64,000 nucleotides of DNA from positions 310,001 through 374,000 of the forward strand of contig JALLLS010000025.1 of NCBI GenBank assembly GCA_025094145.1, written 5' to 3'. Source of the DNA: Spinellus fusiger. Its lineage: Eukaryota; Mucoromycota; Mucoromycetes; Mucorales; Phycomycetaceae. The notes beneath the pieces were generated by a model. The model made no database searches, was not told where the DNA came from, and worked only from the letters and a program-made list of their open reading frames with translations. Positions within the stretch are counted from its first letter, which is position 1; every line of letters starts with the position of its first letter. A program made the translations under genes and the position numbers. Positions 34,010 to 46,600 of the stretch are shown piece after piece.

Positions 34010-35110
34010 TTCTGTCCAAATTAGGGAACGACACAAACTGACGCGTGTGGTATTTAGTGATGTGACAGGTGGATAAAAAGATAGAAATAAAGGTTAAAAT
34101 AAAGATTATCACTGATAATGGAGGGAAATGGGTTTGGGGAAAAAGGGGAATCGTCTCTTCAAAAGAATCGACTATCTAAAATAAAATGAAATTTACACCC
34201 ACAAGTGAATGTAAAAGAGAAAGGGATATCGTAGGATACAAATATAAAAGAAGACAGTGAACAACAAGTTCACAAAGAAAAACAGTACAATCAAGAATAC
34301 GCAGAGACTGACTTGTACAAAACACAATGGATAATTCACAAGTAGAAATCAACAAAATGATACACTTGTCTCTGAAAGATCCAATTGAAACAGAAGAATA
34401 AGATAACAAAATAAAAGAATAAGAAATATTCAGAAAGAAGTATCAAGATAGAATTTGACAATGTTTATTAGTGAAAATAACTAGGAGTATTTATACTAAT
34501 AGATGATAAGGTAAAAATATAATGAAGTCAATTCATATAAGCATTGTAGAGTGTAGTAATAGTGTAATTCCTGATGTGATTATACTATTACGTAGCTTAC
34601 AATAATATCACTGAGATAATAGAATAAAATAATATGAAATATGCCACGAAATAAGGTTAACAATCCTGAATTACCAAAAGAATAGTAATTAATAAAATGA
34701 AAAGTGTGGACTGAAAAAGGGAAAAATAGAGAAAAGCATGGTGTAGAAGAAGAAAAGTATGGACTGAAAATGGAGAAATAGAGAAACATAGTGCAAAAAG
34801 GAAAATGTGGTGTCGAAAAGGAAAAGAAAAGTGCACACCGAAAAAGGGAAAAAAGAGAAAACGGAAAGACAAGGAAAACTTAGCAATTCTGTCTTCACCA
34901 GACAGAGGAGAGCTTTGACACATGTCATGGTTTGGGACCAAACAGAAGAGAAGCACGGCCCATTCCAGCCTCTTGGTGGCTGCTTGACTCAAGTTCCACA
35001 CACACCATTTCACAAGCATCCTGCCCAGCTAGCTCAGATTAAACTTTTTATTTTTATTGTTACAATTATAATTGCTGCGATCATTTCATCATTTTTAGCT
35101 ATAATTTAGA
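34010..35110. repeat. AT-rich spacer with imperfect minisatellite
   Basis: Imperfect units of about 50 bp (GGACTGAAAA(A/T)GG(A/G)...AATAGAGAAA) repeat at about 34700-34880. No conserved gene was seen. AT-rich sequence from 34100 to 34690 holds nothing recognised. Confidence 0.5.
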
Positions 35111-35355
35111 AACCAATTGCTGCAGGAGAAGCATGTTGTTCACTCCAGAACAAGACCCAAAGGAAACCAGAGACAGAGAACAATGGCATCAAACTTCTGC
35201 TTGGGAGGCAGGACCAGAGAAGGCTGTGATGGGAGCCCTGTATGGGAGGAGAAAAGGACAGGACGCATGGTTGAAACTGCCAGCCAAGACTGCAGAACCA
35301 AGAACAGAGCAAAACCACCACCAGAGAAAGGGTAGGGGCTGAAAGTGTCATTTGA

Positions 35356-35402
35356 CCCTGAGATAATGGGGTTGACTGGGGGTTGACCCCATTATCTCAG
35401 GG
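35356..35402. repeat. Perfect 17-bp inverted repeat (hairpin)
   Basis: CCCTGAGATAATGGGGT at 35356-35372 is perfectly complementary to 35386-35402 with a 13-nt loop. It lies 46 bp upstream of the tRNA-Lys. The following sequence (35414-35440), read on the minus strand, resembles a tRNA D-arm (ATAGCTCAATGGGTAAGACT). Confidence 0.8.
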
Positions 35403-35447
35403 GTGCACAGGAGAAGTCTTACCCATTGAGCTATGACAGACAAATTC

Positions 35448-35520
35448 GCCCGGCTAGCTCAATCGGTAGAGCGTGAGACTCTTAATCTCAAGGTTGGGGG
35501 TTCGACCCCCCCGTTGGGCT
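35448..35520 (+). tRNA. tRNA-Lys (anticodon CUU)
   Basis: 73 nt, no intron. The acceptor stem GCCCGGC pairs with GTTGGGC (two G-T pairs). The D-arm has TAGCTCAATCGGTAGAGCG (A-box-like). The anticodon loop is CTCTTAA (CTT, Lys), and the T-arm is GGGGGTTCGACCCCC (B-box). It is followed by TTTATTTTT, a likely Pol III terminator. It is the only clear tRNA in the window. Confidence 0.95.
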
Positions 35521-35619
35521 TTATTTTTAGCACAATTCATTATACTTAATTCAGCACTACTATAGTTGATTTATTTTGTTGTCTTTGATATCAAGGGAGA
35601 TCTGGTCAATTAGGTGTTT

Positions 35620-36720
35620 ACTTCTTTTCTTATAATGTCTAACTAATCCAGTACTATGAGTATCCTCACTAATACCTCTGATATGTATGGGAAATAGACC
35701 AGCCTCAAGACTCATTAAGCCATCTTGCATGAGGTGCTGAACATGAACTTCACCATAGCCAAGGCATCTTGTCTATTCAACATACTTCTTAACACTTTGA
35801 GAAACATAATAAAGAACTTCAAGGAAAAAGACTTGGTGGCACCCTTATCCAAACGTGATTGACAAGAAAAAGATATATGACAGGACTTCTTCAATGGTTG
35901 AGAAGAACAATAATAAGCAACTCCCACCAGACCAAGGTAGCCATCATGGTAAGCATAGTCATCAAGGTCTCAGAAAGGACTTTGAAGAGTTACCTCAATA
36001 AAATGGGTTTTCATTCATTTAGTCTGGTAGTCAAGTCTCTTTTGACAAAGAATAGCATAAAGGTAAGGCTCCCACAGGCCTATGAGCACGTTTGTTGGAT
36101 CCATGAGCAGTAGTAAGAGGTTGTCTGGTCTGATGAGTCCAAGGTCAAGCCTATGAGCTATGACAGGGGCTCCAAATTAAACAGACAGTGTGTTATGGCC
36201 TTCAATCCCAAGAATTTTATGAAAACAAGGTAGCTTGGAGGTGGTAGAGTGATGGTATGGATTGTTTCAGTAGGGAGGATGTTGGGAAATGGATCATAGT
36301 GGAGATTAAGATAAACTCCAACAAGTACATTAATGTCTTGAGAGAAGTCTAGCACCATAAACTTATCTATGTCTCCTAAATCCTGGAGTCAGATACTGCC
36401 TACAAGACCATGTTAGACCCCATACGAGTAAGACAACTCAATTAGAGAGTAGTAAATGGTATAGTGATGACCCTTTACTGGCCCTTACATAATCCCAATC
36501 TCAATATAACTAAGCATCTGTTGGCTCACCCCAAGAAGATCATTATAAAATAAAATAAAAACGTTCTACTATACCAAAAAGAAGTTGGATGCTGTCCTAA
36601 TGATGAAATATGGTAAAAATATCAAAGTAACAGACACTCTCATTGCCAGTATGGGGCAAAGATACCAGACTGTCATGGATGCCAATAGTAGGCACAGTGG
36701 TTACTAACCAACCTTTTAAT
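35620..36720 (+). pseudogene. Third Tc1/mariner-like transposase relic
   Basis: Heavily decayed. Recognisable pieces are VSERTLKSYLNKMGFHS and LTKNSIKVRLPQAYEHVCW (about 35970-36110, second HTH and linker), then VVWSDESKVK (about 36120, first catalytic Asp). They are followed by NPKNFMK and LGGGRVMVW, and an end like TRPC/HWPLHNPNLN shapes in broken frames. It belongs to a different subfamily from the two DD35E elements. TIRs were not found. Confidence 0.6.
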
Positions 36721-37661
36721 AAAACTTCTTTTATTTATTTTAAACACACTTTTTTTTTGTATTGAAGGTTTTATGTTTCTAAAGTCATAACACTATCGAG
36801 ATAAAGCATATTTATAAAAGAAAATCTACATTTGAAATATCCCAAAACATTCTTTTCATCACTTTACATAAAAATGTTAATTTGTTAATTCACTTTACAT
36901 CTTAAACTTTGAATTATTATCATTAAAAGGAGTTTTTATTATTATTAGTACTGCCTTACTATCAGCTGAAGATAGCTTATACCAGGTAGTAGTGATAACA
37001 ATTGATATTCTACCATATTGTTTGATAAAATAAATTGTTATTAAACACTATCATTTCTATATAGGTTGATCCAATACATTCAGATGCATTCAACTCATTA
37101 TCATTGATAATGATAGTACCTCATATAGGATTCCTTGTAGTGGTAATAGAGCATATTTTATTTTTATTATTTCTGGTGAAATTGTAGAGAGACTATGTAT
37201 AGTAGATGACAGTATTGATAGTACCAAATATACTACTATTTTGCTATACTAAGAAATCATCTAAGAAATGAAGAGGAAGACCAGTTGCGATGAAAGACTG
37301 GCTTCTCAAAGCCCCAACTCAGATCCAATGAAGAATCTACAAAATAATATAGACTGTGAGGTTTAAATAAAGTCGACTCTATAGCACAGTACTGTACAAA
37401 TGACTAAGTAATACTATGAATGTACATGACAAGGACATATTTCTTACATGATGAAAGTCAGTAGTTATTCTTATTAACCTCTAATCCTCTTAACAAAGTT
37501 AAACAAAATAGATATACCCCTTGTTTCAATTATCACCACCACCACCACCTATTTTCTATTGTTTGTTTGTTATAAAAATGATTTATTTATAACAAATATT
37601 ACAGTCTCGACATCTCAAAAAGATGAGCACCGATTCCATGACGCACATTGTAAAAGAGTCT
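36721..37661. other. AT-rich spacer, no gene recognised
   Basis: Lies between the third transposase relic and the uS10 stop. No conserved frame was seen; a CACCACCAC run lies at 37538-37550. Confidence 0.5.
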
Positions 37662-38118
37662 TTAAGCAATGGTGACCTCAACCTCAACTCCGGGTTCAAT
37701 GGAGATGGAGGTGATTTGCTTTACAATCTCAGAGGGAGAGTGCAAGTCGATCAAACGCTTGTGGATTCTCATCTCGAAACGATCAAAGGTCTCGGAACCG
37801 TTACCGCAAGGGGACTTACGGGTGGTGATACGGAGGACCTTGGTGGGGAGACGAACGGGACCCTTCACCTTGAGCTGCTTATCCTTGGCACGCTGGATAA
37901 GGTCAGCAGAGACCTTTTCGAGGTTCTTGACATTGCGAGAAGTCAAAGTAATACGGATGCGGTGGATCTTGGGCTGGACCTGCTCCTCGAGACCGGCTTT
38001 TTCAGTAGAGTTCTTAGCCTACGTGTGTTGCTGTAAGTATACAGAAAATAGGCTGACTATGCATATGCCTATAGACACATGTGTTTATATGCCTAAGAAT
38101 ACTTACGACGTAAGACAT
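37662..38118 (-). CDS. RPS20: 40S ribosomal protein S20 (uS10)
   Basis: Model: complement of 38107-38118 and 37662-38018, 122 residues. Exon 1 encodes only MSYV; an 88-nt intron (GTAAGT...ACGTAG) joins it to [16 protein letters not shown]. The body is typical uS10: [59 protein letters not shown], ending VEVEVTIA. It is a component of the small subunit head, near the 18S rRNA 3' domain. A very short first exon followed by an intron is common in ribosomal protein genes. Confidence 0.97.
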
Positions 38119-39965
38119 TTTCAGGTTTAATATCTCTATAGAGGGAATAAGTACACTGCTGTTACTGCGTTATAATAGCATACCAGCGGTGACCAAGTCA
38201 AGTTGTAAGAGAGAGGAAGGTACTCATAATAGCATTTCTACCTTTTTGTTGTTTTCCCCAACGGACTTTGGTATACACAAGCCACTCTTCTCATGACTCC
38301 GCCAACTGAGGAGGAAATACACAATAGATGTCTTTTGATACAATAAGCCAATGGATTAAGACAGGCAATCATTAGTCATCCATTATTGGTCAGTATCTAA
38401 CACAGTTTACTTTATGAGTAAAGTAGATCATCCTACCATTGTCGGATCATCATTTGCCATAAATAGAGACATCCATCATCCCCCTCAATAGAAACACAAA
38501 CCACCTAAAAGGGACTACACTGTGGAAGAGTTAGCAGTAGCAAGGCGTATAGCTAAGGGATGATACTTTGGCAAGAGAGGGCTTTTTTATTAGAATTAGT
38601 AGATGGTAGCAATTAGAAGATTATATAACAAGTGCAAAAGAGTCAATAAAAATCAGACCTTGCTGACTCTTTGAACTGTCCAGGTTTTCCCTTTGGTTCA
38701 AGCCAAAAACGACACCATGGAGAATGTCTCTTCCCCCTAGTATCTATAGCATGACAAGCCCACTGTTTTATCTGTGTGTATTTCTCATTCCATACTCCTT
38801 GTCTATCAATGACATCTACCCACTGTGCTTGCATACTATTGCATACAAGACCCCATTTCCAGTTCATATGGAGGTCTATCATACTAGTGGTTCAATCCCA
38901 TCATCCATAGGCCATTGTGACACTAGAGTTAGAATGCACTCCCTTATAGCCAACAGTGTCTTTTCAGTCTATTCCCTCTTCCATGTTCATTTCTTTGCAG
39001 TGGCTGTTGTCTTTTGTAGTGTGAACACTGACAGTAGCAGCAGAAATGGTGCCTGTAGTAGGGGTTTATTTGATACACACATCAAGCAGAGCCAAGGGAG
39101 GGGTTTTCAGTGAATTATTCAAATCACTCCTTTCTGAATCAGCAACAATCACCAAGGAAGCCCATATCTTATGTTCTTCAACGACACTCTTGCCCTGTGG
39201 AGAATACAAAGACATCTTTGGTTCTGCATATGCTTTTTGACAAGTGACTTGTGTGAGGGCGTTGATGGCTGTTGCCTTTGTTCCCTGTGGAGGTTGGATT
39301 GAGGAGATGAGGTCAGAACAAGGGCCCTTTGTTGAGAACAGAAAGATCTTGGCGTGGAAAATACTCAAAGACTAGTTTTTTTTTCTTTCTCTCTTCCCTT
39401 TGTACTTGTGCGGTAAAGAGAGGTACAATAGAGCAGTTTCTCAACAAGAGAGAACCACAAGTGTTATAGCATAAACAAAAATAATTAAAATAATAATAAT
39501 AACAAAGTCAATATCTCTATTTTTATAGGGTTTAATCCAGTCTTATCAAATACCAACCGTCAAATACTAACTATCATGATCTTGGTGCCATGTCTATCTC
39601 TCACAGGCTTCTGATCATTGGCTCATTGGCTCCACTTGTTAGGCTCATTGGCTCATGTATGTACACGTGACATGGACAGCCCACAAACCCTCCTTGGCTC
39701 TCTTTGCCTCAGTATCTTCACTAATTTCAGATAAAATGCTATTCTCAGGTCTACCCAACATTGGATTTTGTACATCCTATATGATTCATTCAATGTCTTT
39801 TTTATCTTGTATAGACAGTAGCAACTGAAAAGGCTATAGCATCAACAAAACATAGTGTTGTGTTTATTTAGTCTAATCTATGCAAAAACCACACTAAGAA
39901 TTCAGTAGTGTACAGATTGTGGTGAACAAAGCCACAGAGACAAGAGCAGCTGTTGGGGCATTCAA

Positions 39966-40005
<40 letters not shown>

Positions 40006-40609
40006 AAATAAATAAATAATAAATAAATAAATAAAAAGAAAAGTAGATGCTATACATTTAAAAGATAATTCACTATAGCGTACAAGTTGAATATGAATAC
40101 TACAGGCAAAAAGATGAATAATACGAAAGAGTGAATAGACTACTGTTGGAAATAAAACACGATCTATTGTCGCAAATGGAAAGTATATTCATAGTATGTT
40201 GTTTTATATATAACAAATAGACAATAGACAATAAGAAACAGAAACTATTCTCTCTCTAAACAACTGGATCTTGGCCAAGATAATTTCACAAGAGAAATAA
40301 CCACCAACAAAAACAGAATCTGTTCCCAAAGGTCATTCAAATAGCCCGCCTTGTGCTATCTATTATTCAATTTTGATATGTTTTGTAGCCAAATCTTACA
40401 CCTTTGAAATCAACTTGTGTCTGGAATTAAAATGAAAACACTATGGCCTACACCGATCAAAGCAAAAGGCCACCCACCGTACGTGCTTATTTCCAAGAAA
40501 AGGAAAAATCAAATCAAATAAAAATAAACAGCGCTTTTGCTGTGGTGGTGCTTTTGCTTTTATTTTAATTTTCCTTACCTTCTCACTCTTCCGCCTGGAT
40601 CTGCCAGAC
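38119..40609. other. Long spacer with a doubtful decayed ORF and an AATA microsatellite
   Basis: A minus-strand frame from 39368 to 38643 has only three internal stops and reads protein-like in places (LISSIQPPQGTKATAINALT; RGKRHSPWCRFWLEPKGKPG), but no family was recognised. It may be a dead gene or transposon piece. An AAATAAAT microsatellite runs at 39964-40034. The 500 bp before 40610 is the presumed promoter of the giant gene. Nothing else is supported. Confidence 0.4.
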
Positions 40610-43600
40610 ATGTCTAGCTATGATGTCCAGTCGTCCTCCCCCAGTCAACCAGAATCACCAGACGATGTGTCTCCTCCTGACACTAAGACCAGCACAACAC
40701 CTGTCATTGAACTTGTCGACGTCCACGGAAGAATAACCCTGGACAATGTTTATCGCAATGGACTCCACTCTCTTCGGCAGCTCAAAATACGTAATGTGTC
40801 CGAATGGTCTGTTCTTGTGAAGATGCGATCCAACCTACGCCATCAGATTGCCTTTCAGCTCAGAAACGAGAATATTGCTGACTTCTCAGAAGCTGAATTG
40901 CAAGGACTAGCCACCAACACAGTGGCATGGTCCCAAGCCAAACTATCCGACACTTGTCACTCCAACCAACTGTTCAACCACGTCAACCACATTGACCAAC
41001 TGGAACTCAGTCCATTCTCCACCCACACATTTATTCTCGCTTTCTTGCCAGAAGCACAATCCACAGGCGCACAGGAGAAAGACACAGACACAACCGAACA
41101 TGACATGGGCTATGGACAGGACACTAGCCAAGACGAAGATGCCTATGAGCAATTCAACATTACAGGCAGTCTTTTCTTCTTTGCTTATAAATTGCCCGAC
41201 ACTCATAAGAAGGAAATGACAGCACGCATTGACCAGCAGCAAGATGGTCTTGTTACTTCTGCTTTGGCTGATTATCAACTGTCTGTCAAATTCAGAGCCA
41301 GTGTATGTCAGTCAGTGCTATGGACAGATGTGGCAGAAACAGGCCTCCATTTTAATGACTGTATTCTTGGAGAGACCTACCACAGGGATTTCTTACTAAG
41401 AAATAAGAGCAACATTGATCTGTATTGGCTACTCAATACAATCGATCTCTCCAATCTCAACCAAGAAGGCTGGCTAGAATTCACAGACGCAGATACACAG
41501 GCATCTCTCGACCACTGTCTTATTCCTAGCTACTCCCACCAAAGAATACGATTGGCGTTTATCCCCAAAGAGGTGGGTGAATTCAATTATGATTTACAAA
41601 TGGAAAATGCCAACGACTCCAAAAACGTGATACAAACAAAAGTGCATGCAACTGTACGTTCTGTGCTGCACAAGGAGTCGTTGATGGTCAGTAGTGGGAA
41701 TCTATTGGACTTTGGAGATTGTATTTCTGGACAGTGGGCAGTACAGCAAGTGGTGCTGAACAATATCAGTGACTCTGTTGTCGAAGTCCATTTCTCACCC
41801 GAAGGTGCAGACATGATCTTCAATATCAAATCAAATCTAGATACTTCTGAAGAAAACAAGTCAAAATACAATGCATTGTTAGGAGAGAGTCCAGAAGCCA
41901 AATGGAAAAAGAACAGAAAGTATGACAGGGACAGCCTTAGCCGTAATGCCTACACATCTCCCTCCATCACAGCTGCCAGTACAAGTGAAGTATCAGGGCC
42001 CAACAGTGAAGTCAGCTCCCGTTCTTCTTCTCCTACACCTTCTATGCAAGGAACACGACACAGCGATAGAGATAGATCCAGTTCACCAGCAAGTAAGGAG
42101 TACAGCCTCAAAAAGTACAGCTTCTCTGTTTCTGATGGAGGGGGGCATACAGTTGGAACAGCCAGCATAGAAGGTGATTCTGATACAGACACAGGCCCAC
42201 AGACAGCCACTGGCATGTATTTTGCCAATACAATCAATGAGTCTGTGATTCCTGTGTTAACCAGTGCAGAGAGCTATACACGCATAGAAGACCTTTTATT
42301 GAGGCCTGGTCAGGAGCGAGTGATCCAAGTCTCTTACCGCCCACAGAAGGATTCCTCCATCAATGACTTTAACGCTGGGCAGCTCATCCGTCGTAACTTC
42401 CGAATCACACTGGAGTATGGGCATTATAGAAGTGCAGATCCAAAAGAAAGAAAGGCCATCCAATGTAGAGCAAGGACATGCACCTCCTTTGTTGAAGTGA
42501 TCCCAAAGGAGATTAACTTTGGAGACACCGATGTGGGCACTCTCAAATCACTTCCCATTAATATATTCAATCGCTCTGATATTCTAGCCCGGGTTGAGCT
42601 ACAGTTCACATCCAAAGTGCTCAACTGCTTAAGAGGAGAGATTGTGATCCAGCCACGTAGTTATGTTGAATTAAAACTAGATCTCTATCCACGCAAAGTA
42701 AATCCTGAATATCGCAAACAAATAACGCTTGTAAATTATCTCAACCATGAAAACGATCAAATCATTGAGGTTCAGAGTACCAACATTGACAAGAATCGAG
42801 TGACATTTCATTCCCTGTTCTATCGTATTCTTACAGCCACAGGAGCTAATTTCTTAGATTTTGGCTCTATTGCTCTCAACTCTCCCTCCATTCGTACATT
42901 TACTATTGAGAACATTCGTGACAAGAGACTTGTATTGGAGCTTTCTTCTTCAATGCGAGAAGACATTGTTATCTATACAAAACGAAGGCCCACAGCAATA
43001 ACCAATGCATGCAAGAGAAAATCAATGCCTCAACCCCACACCAATGGCCTTCTCACCCCTTCTACCCAACCCAACCCAGCCAACCTCAGCATCGCCACTC
43101 ACCATACACCACGCCATGGCATCGAGAGTAAACGAGAAGCATTCTTACGCCGTCTCCGGTCTCCCTCACAACGCATTGACCGCCCCTATGCTGCCACGGC
43201 CTACCTCGACCTCGCTACTTCTCCCCTCTCTCCACCCCATACACACCGCAAACGTCCTGTGTATCCCTCTTTTGAAAAGACAAAACTCTCCCAGGACCAT
43301 ACCACCCGACACTTACACCACCGAGGAAAAGGAGTTGGCCTTGGAGTTGGAGGACTTAGACATAGTACAGAAGACCCCACCCTTGCGAAAAACTACAGCA
43401 TTTCTTCTTCTTGTTCCTCTTCTGCATTTACTACCTCTCATTCCATGACCACATCCACCACAACCAACACCAACGACACACGCCCCCACTCGCATTCGCA
43501 TTCGCATTCCCATCCGCATTCATATCCACATTCGCATTCGCATTCCCATCCACACACACGCACTCACACACGCCCACACCCGCACCCACGCCCCACCGAT

Positions 43601-46600
43601 ACACCCACCCCACTCCAACACGTCGACTCTTTCGAAACCCTCCCCGAGAAATCTAAACGCCCCATGGGCATCACCGCCGCCCGCTACAAATCCAAAAAGA
43701 ACCTCGACTGGCCCGACATTGCTGGCAAATCCCGTGTTCCCTTTGACGATCTCATCTCTGTCCTAGAACACGGATCCAAAGCCATGCCCCTCCTGTTCCC
43801 CAAACAAGCAGCAGAGGAACAATACGTGCGCCACCAACTAGCATGGCGACGCGAACTCGATCGTCTTGTTGAAAAGGGTGACCTTGTCCCCACGTCCCTA
43901 GTGCAGGTCGAACCACAGGGCGAAGAAGAGGTCGTCATTGTGTTTACTCCCAAGGGGATCAATAAGCCTCATGTCCACACATCACCTAAAAAGCAAGACG
44001 GACGGATCTTTCTGAGACTGGTGGATTTTGATCGTAACATTGAACAGACCGAGTTTGAGAATCTTTTGGATTTAGATCAGTCATTGATTCCAGTGCGAGA
44101 AGTGATTGTACGGGCCCAACTGTGTCGTTCGTCCATGGATCTTGGCCAGAAAAACATCAATTTTGGCATGGTCGAGAGAAATGAGAAGCATGCCAAGACG
44201 ATTCTGTTGCATAATCGGAGTGAGACGCCGTTGCTGTATGCGATTCGAAAGTCAGGGTCTATTGCATCGGGAGACATCGATCTAGGAGTAGGGCGGTATG
44301 GTATCGTACGTGCGTTTGGAAAGCGAGAGATTGAGTTCGGATTTGAGCCTACATTGTCAGGGAGTTTCTTGGAGAAGTTGGTGGTGGAGAATATCTGCGA
44401 TAGAACCAATGATCAAGTGTTGCTGTTAAAGGCCATGGTGAGGAAGCCCTCTATGTTTTTTGTCAAATCTATGGCGTTGGCGTTTGGACCCTGTATGGCA
44501 GACCAAGTGTGCCACCGTGTAGAGACCATTGTGTTGACCAATACAAATAAGCAATCAAGGTTGTTTGAAGTACGTGTGGATCCCAACGAGGTGATCTTTG
44601 GACGCTACTTTGGAGAGTTTGATTTTACAGTGGAAGACGATGATGCCAACACTCTCTCCAAAGAGGCAGAAGAAGAAGTGGAGAATCTTGAGCAGAAATT
44701 GAAGATTGCACGACGCAAAGATCAGCCTGATAAAGTGAAAAAGTACCTCAAGAAATTGGCAAAGTTAAAGAATATCGAGCTTGAAGAGATGGATGAGATG
44801 GCGGGTGATGAGGCTGGCGAGATCACAGAAGCCCACGAACCAAAACTATCTGTGGAAAAGGCAGATACTGAGCAAGAGATAGTTCTTTCTGTTCTGCCCA
44901 AAGAAAGTGCGGCTATTTTCAAAAAGACATCAGAAAGTGTTGTTTTTCCATTGGATTCTCATGCCAGCAAAACCATTTCTGTCCGTTTCAAGGCCATGAC
45001 ACGTCCATTGCAGCCTGAATCTGCATTGTCAGAAGAAAAGGGCGTGACACAGCTACCAGCAAGAGGCCGTATTCTAGCCCATGAGTACAAAAACACAGAT
45101 GTTTGCAAGAGTATTGTGTATTCAGCCATCATCTGTGCTGACCAGAGTGCTTATAGTGAGGCACTAGCTGCTGATACTCAAAGCAACACAAGAGCACAGA
45201 CAACCCCTGAAGAACCACCGACTGCGTCTGAAGATAAATCAGTAGTAGCAGAAGATGGAGTGGCAGAAGCTGTGAATTCTATACAGCAGACCGAAGCCTT
45301 GGTACTAGAACGCACCTTCTTTGATGGTGGAAAAGTAGAAGTAGATCAGAAATCTGCCTTTTATGTCAAGGTCTCTAATATCTCTGACATGCCTGTGGAC
45401 TATAAATTTGTGATTGGGTCCAAGGAGAGAAAGATATTCACAACAGAAGTGCCTACACCTCTTGCACCCTTTGAGACGCGCAAGGTGATGTTTGAGATTC
45501 TTCCCACCAAAGTAGGAAAACAGCTGTACACCTTCTCTCTTCACAATCGACATACAGGCACACGCCAACAGTTTACACTGGAATGCCTTGTTCACCACGC
45601 TACCTATCTTTCTTTTCCTTCTCTTCTTGAAGATACAAAGGGTGAATTGGATTTGGGTTATTCTTATGTGGATCCAGGAACAAAGTATTCTCAAGTTACA
45701 CCTCTGCTTGTAAAAAACATCTCAGACCAGGACCTGTACATTACTTGTCAGAGTAATTTATCAAACCAAGTCCTTATCTTTATGGATGAGTCAGGCGAAA
45801 GAGGACTCATAGAACAAATGCCTTTTAAGCGTGACAGTATGACCACTGTATGGGTAGCTGTCCAACCCAACTTGTTAACAGGCTATCTCGGCAATCATGC
45901 TGACGAGTGTCGTGAGCTTGTTGGTGGAATTAAGTTCTCAATCTATGCACAAGATGATCACACCAAAGAGAAAAAAGACCCAGAACTGCTGTTAATGCTC
46001 AACCAAACAGTCAAATTCACATCCATCATTGGGCAATCCCATCTTGAGGTGTCGGATCGTATTATTAACCTTGGGTACTCAGACTTACTGCATGAAGAGT
46101 TCTATGGTGCCTTTACAATCAAAAACAAATCAGGCCAGTTGCCTCTGGACTACGAGGTGGAGTGTGCAAGTGGGAATGTCGTTCTAGACCGTCGTGGTGG
46201 TACCCTGAAGGGTTGGAAAAGTGCCAAACCACGACCCTCTACTCTTGGTTATTTAGATGAAAAGCAAAGACGGGCGTCGTATGGTGAAGAAGACTCTACT
46301 TTCCATCTCACCCAAATCACTTTCCGCATCTATGCCCATCGACACGGTCTTCTCAATGAGAAGATCATTGTCACCAATCAGCACAACAGTCAAGAAGTGT
46401 TTGAGATTGAGATACGTCTGTTTGTGGACTGTAAGAAACTAGATGCTTGGTCACCAGCCTCAGGAAAGCTATTCCAGGCCACCAACAAGGGTGAGCAGTT
46501 GGATCATTCAGACCACCGTGAAGCCCACCCATTGCCTATCGTGAAATGGGAGAGCATCTACATTTGTCCTTCTACTCCATCTGATGGAGATGAGCACTCT

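Noticed and set aside
39964..40034. Regular repeats as a possible CRISPR array
   Set aside because: It is a plain AAAT microsatellite without spacers, in a eukaryotic genome.
43005..43656. Extra frames inside the giant gene (Pro/His-rich)
   Set aside because: They overlap the uninterrupted 2545-codon frame and reflect repetitive codons of the His-rich tract.
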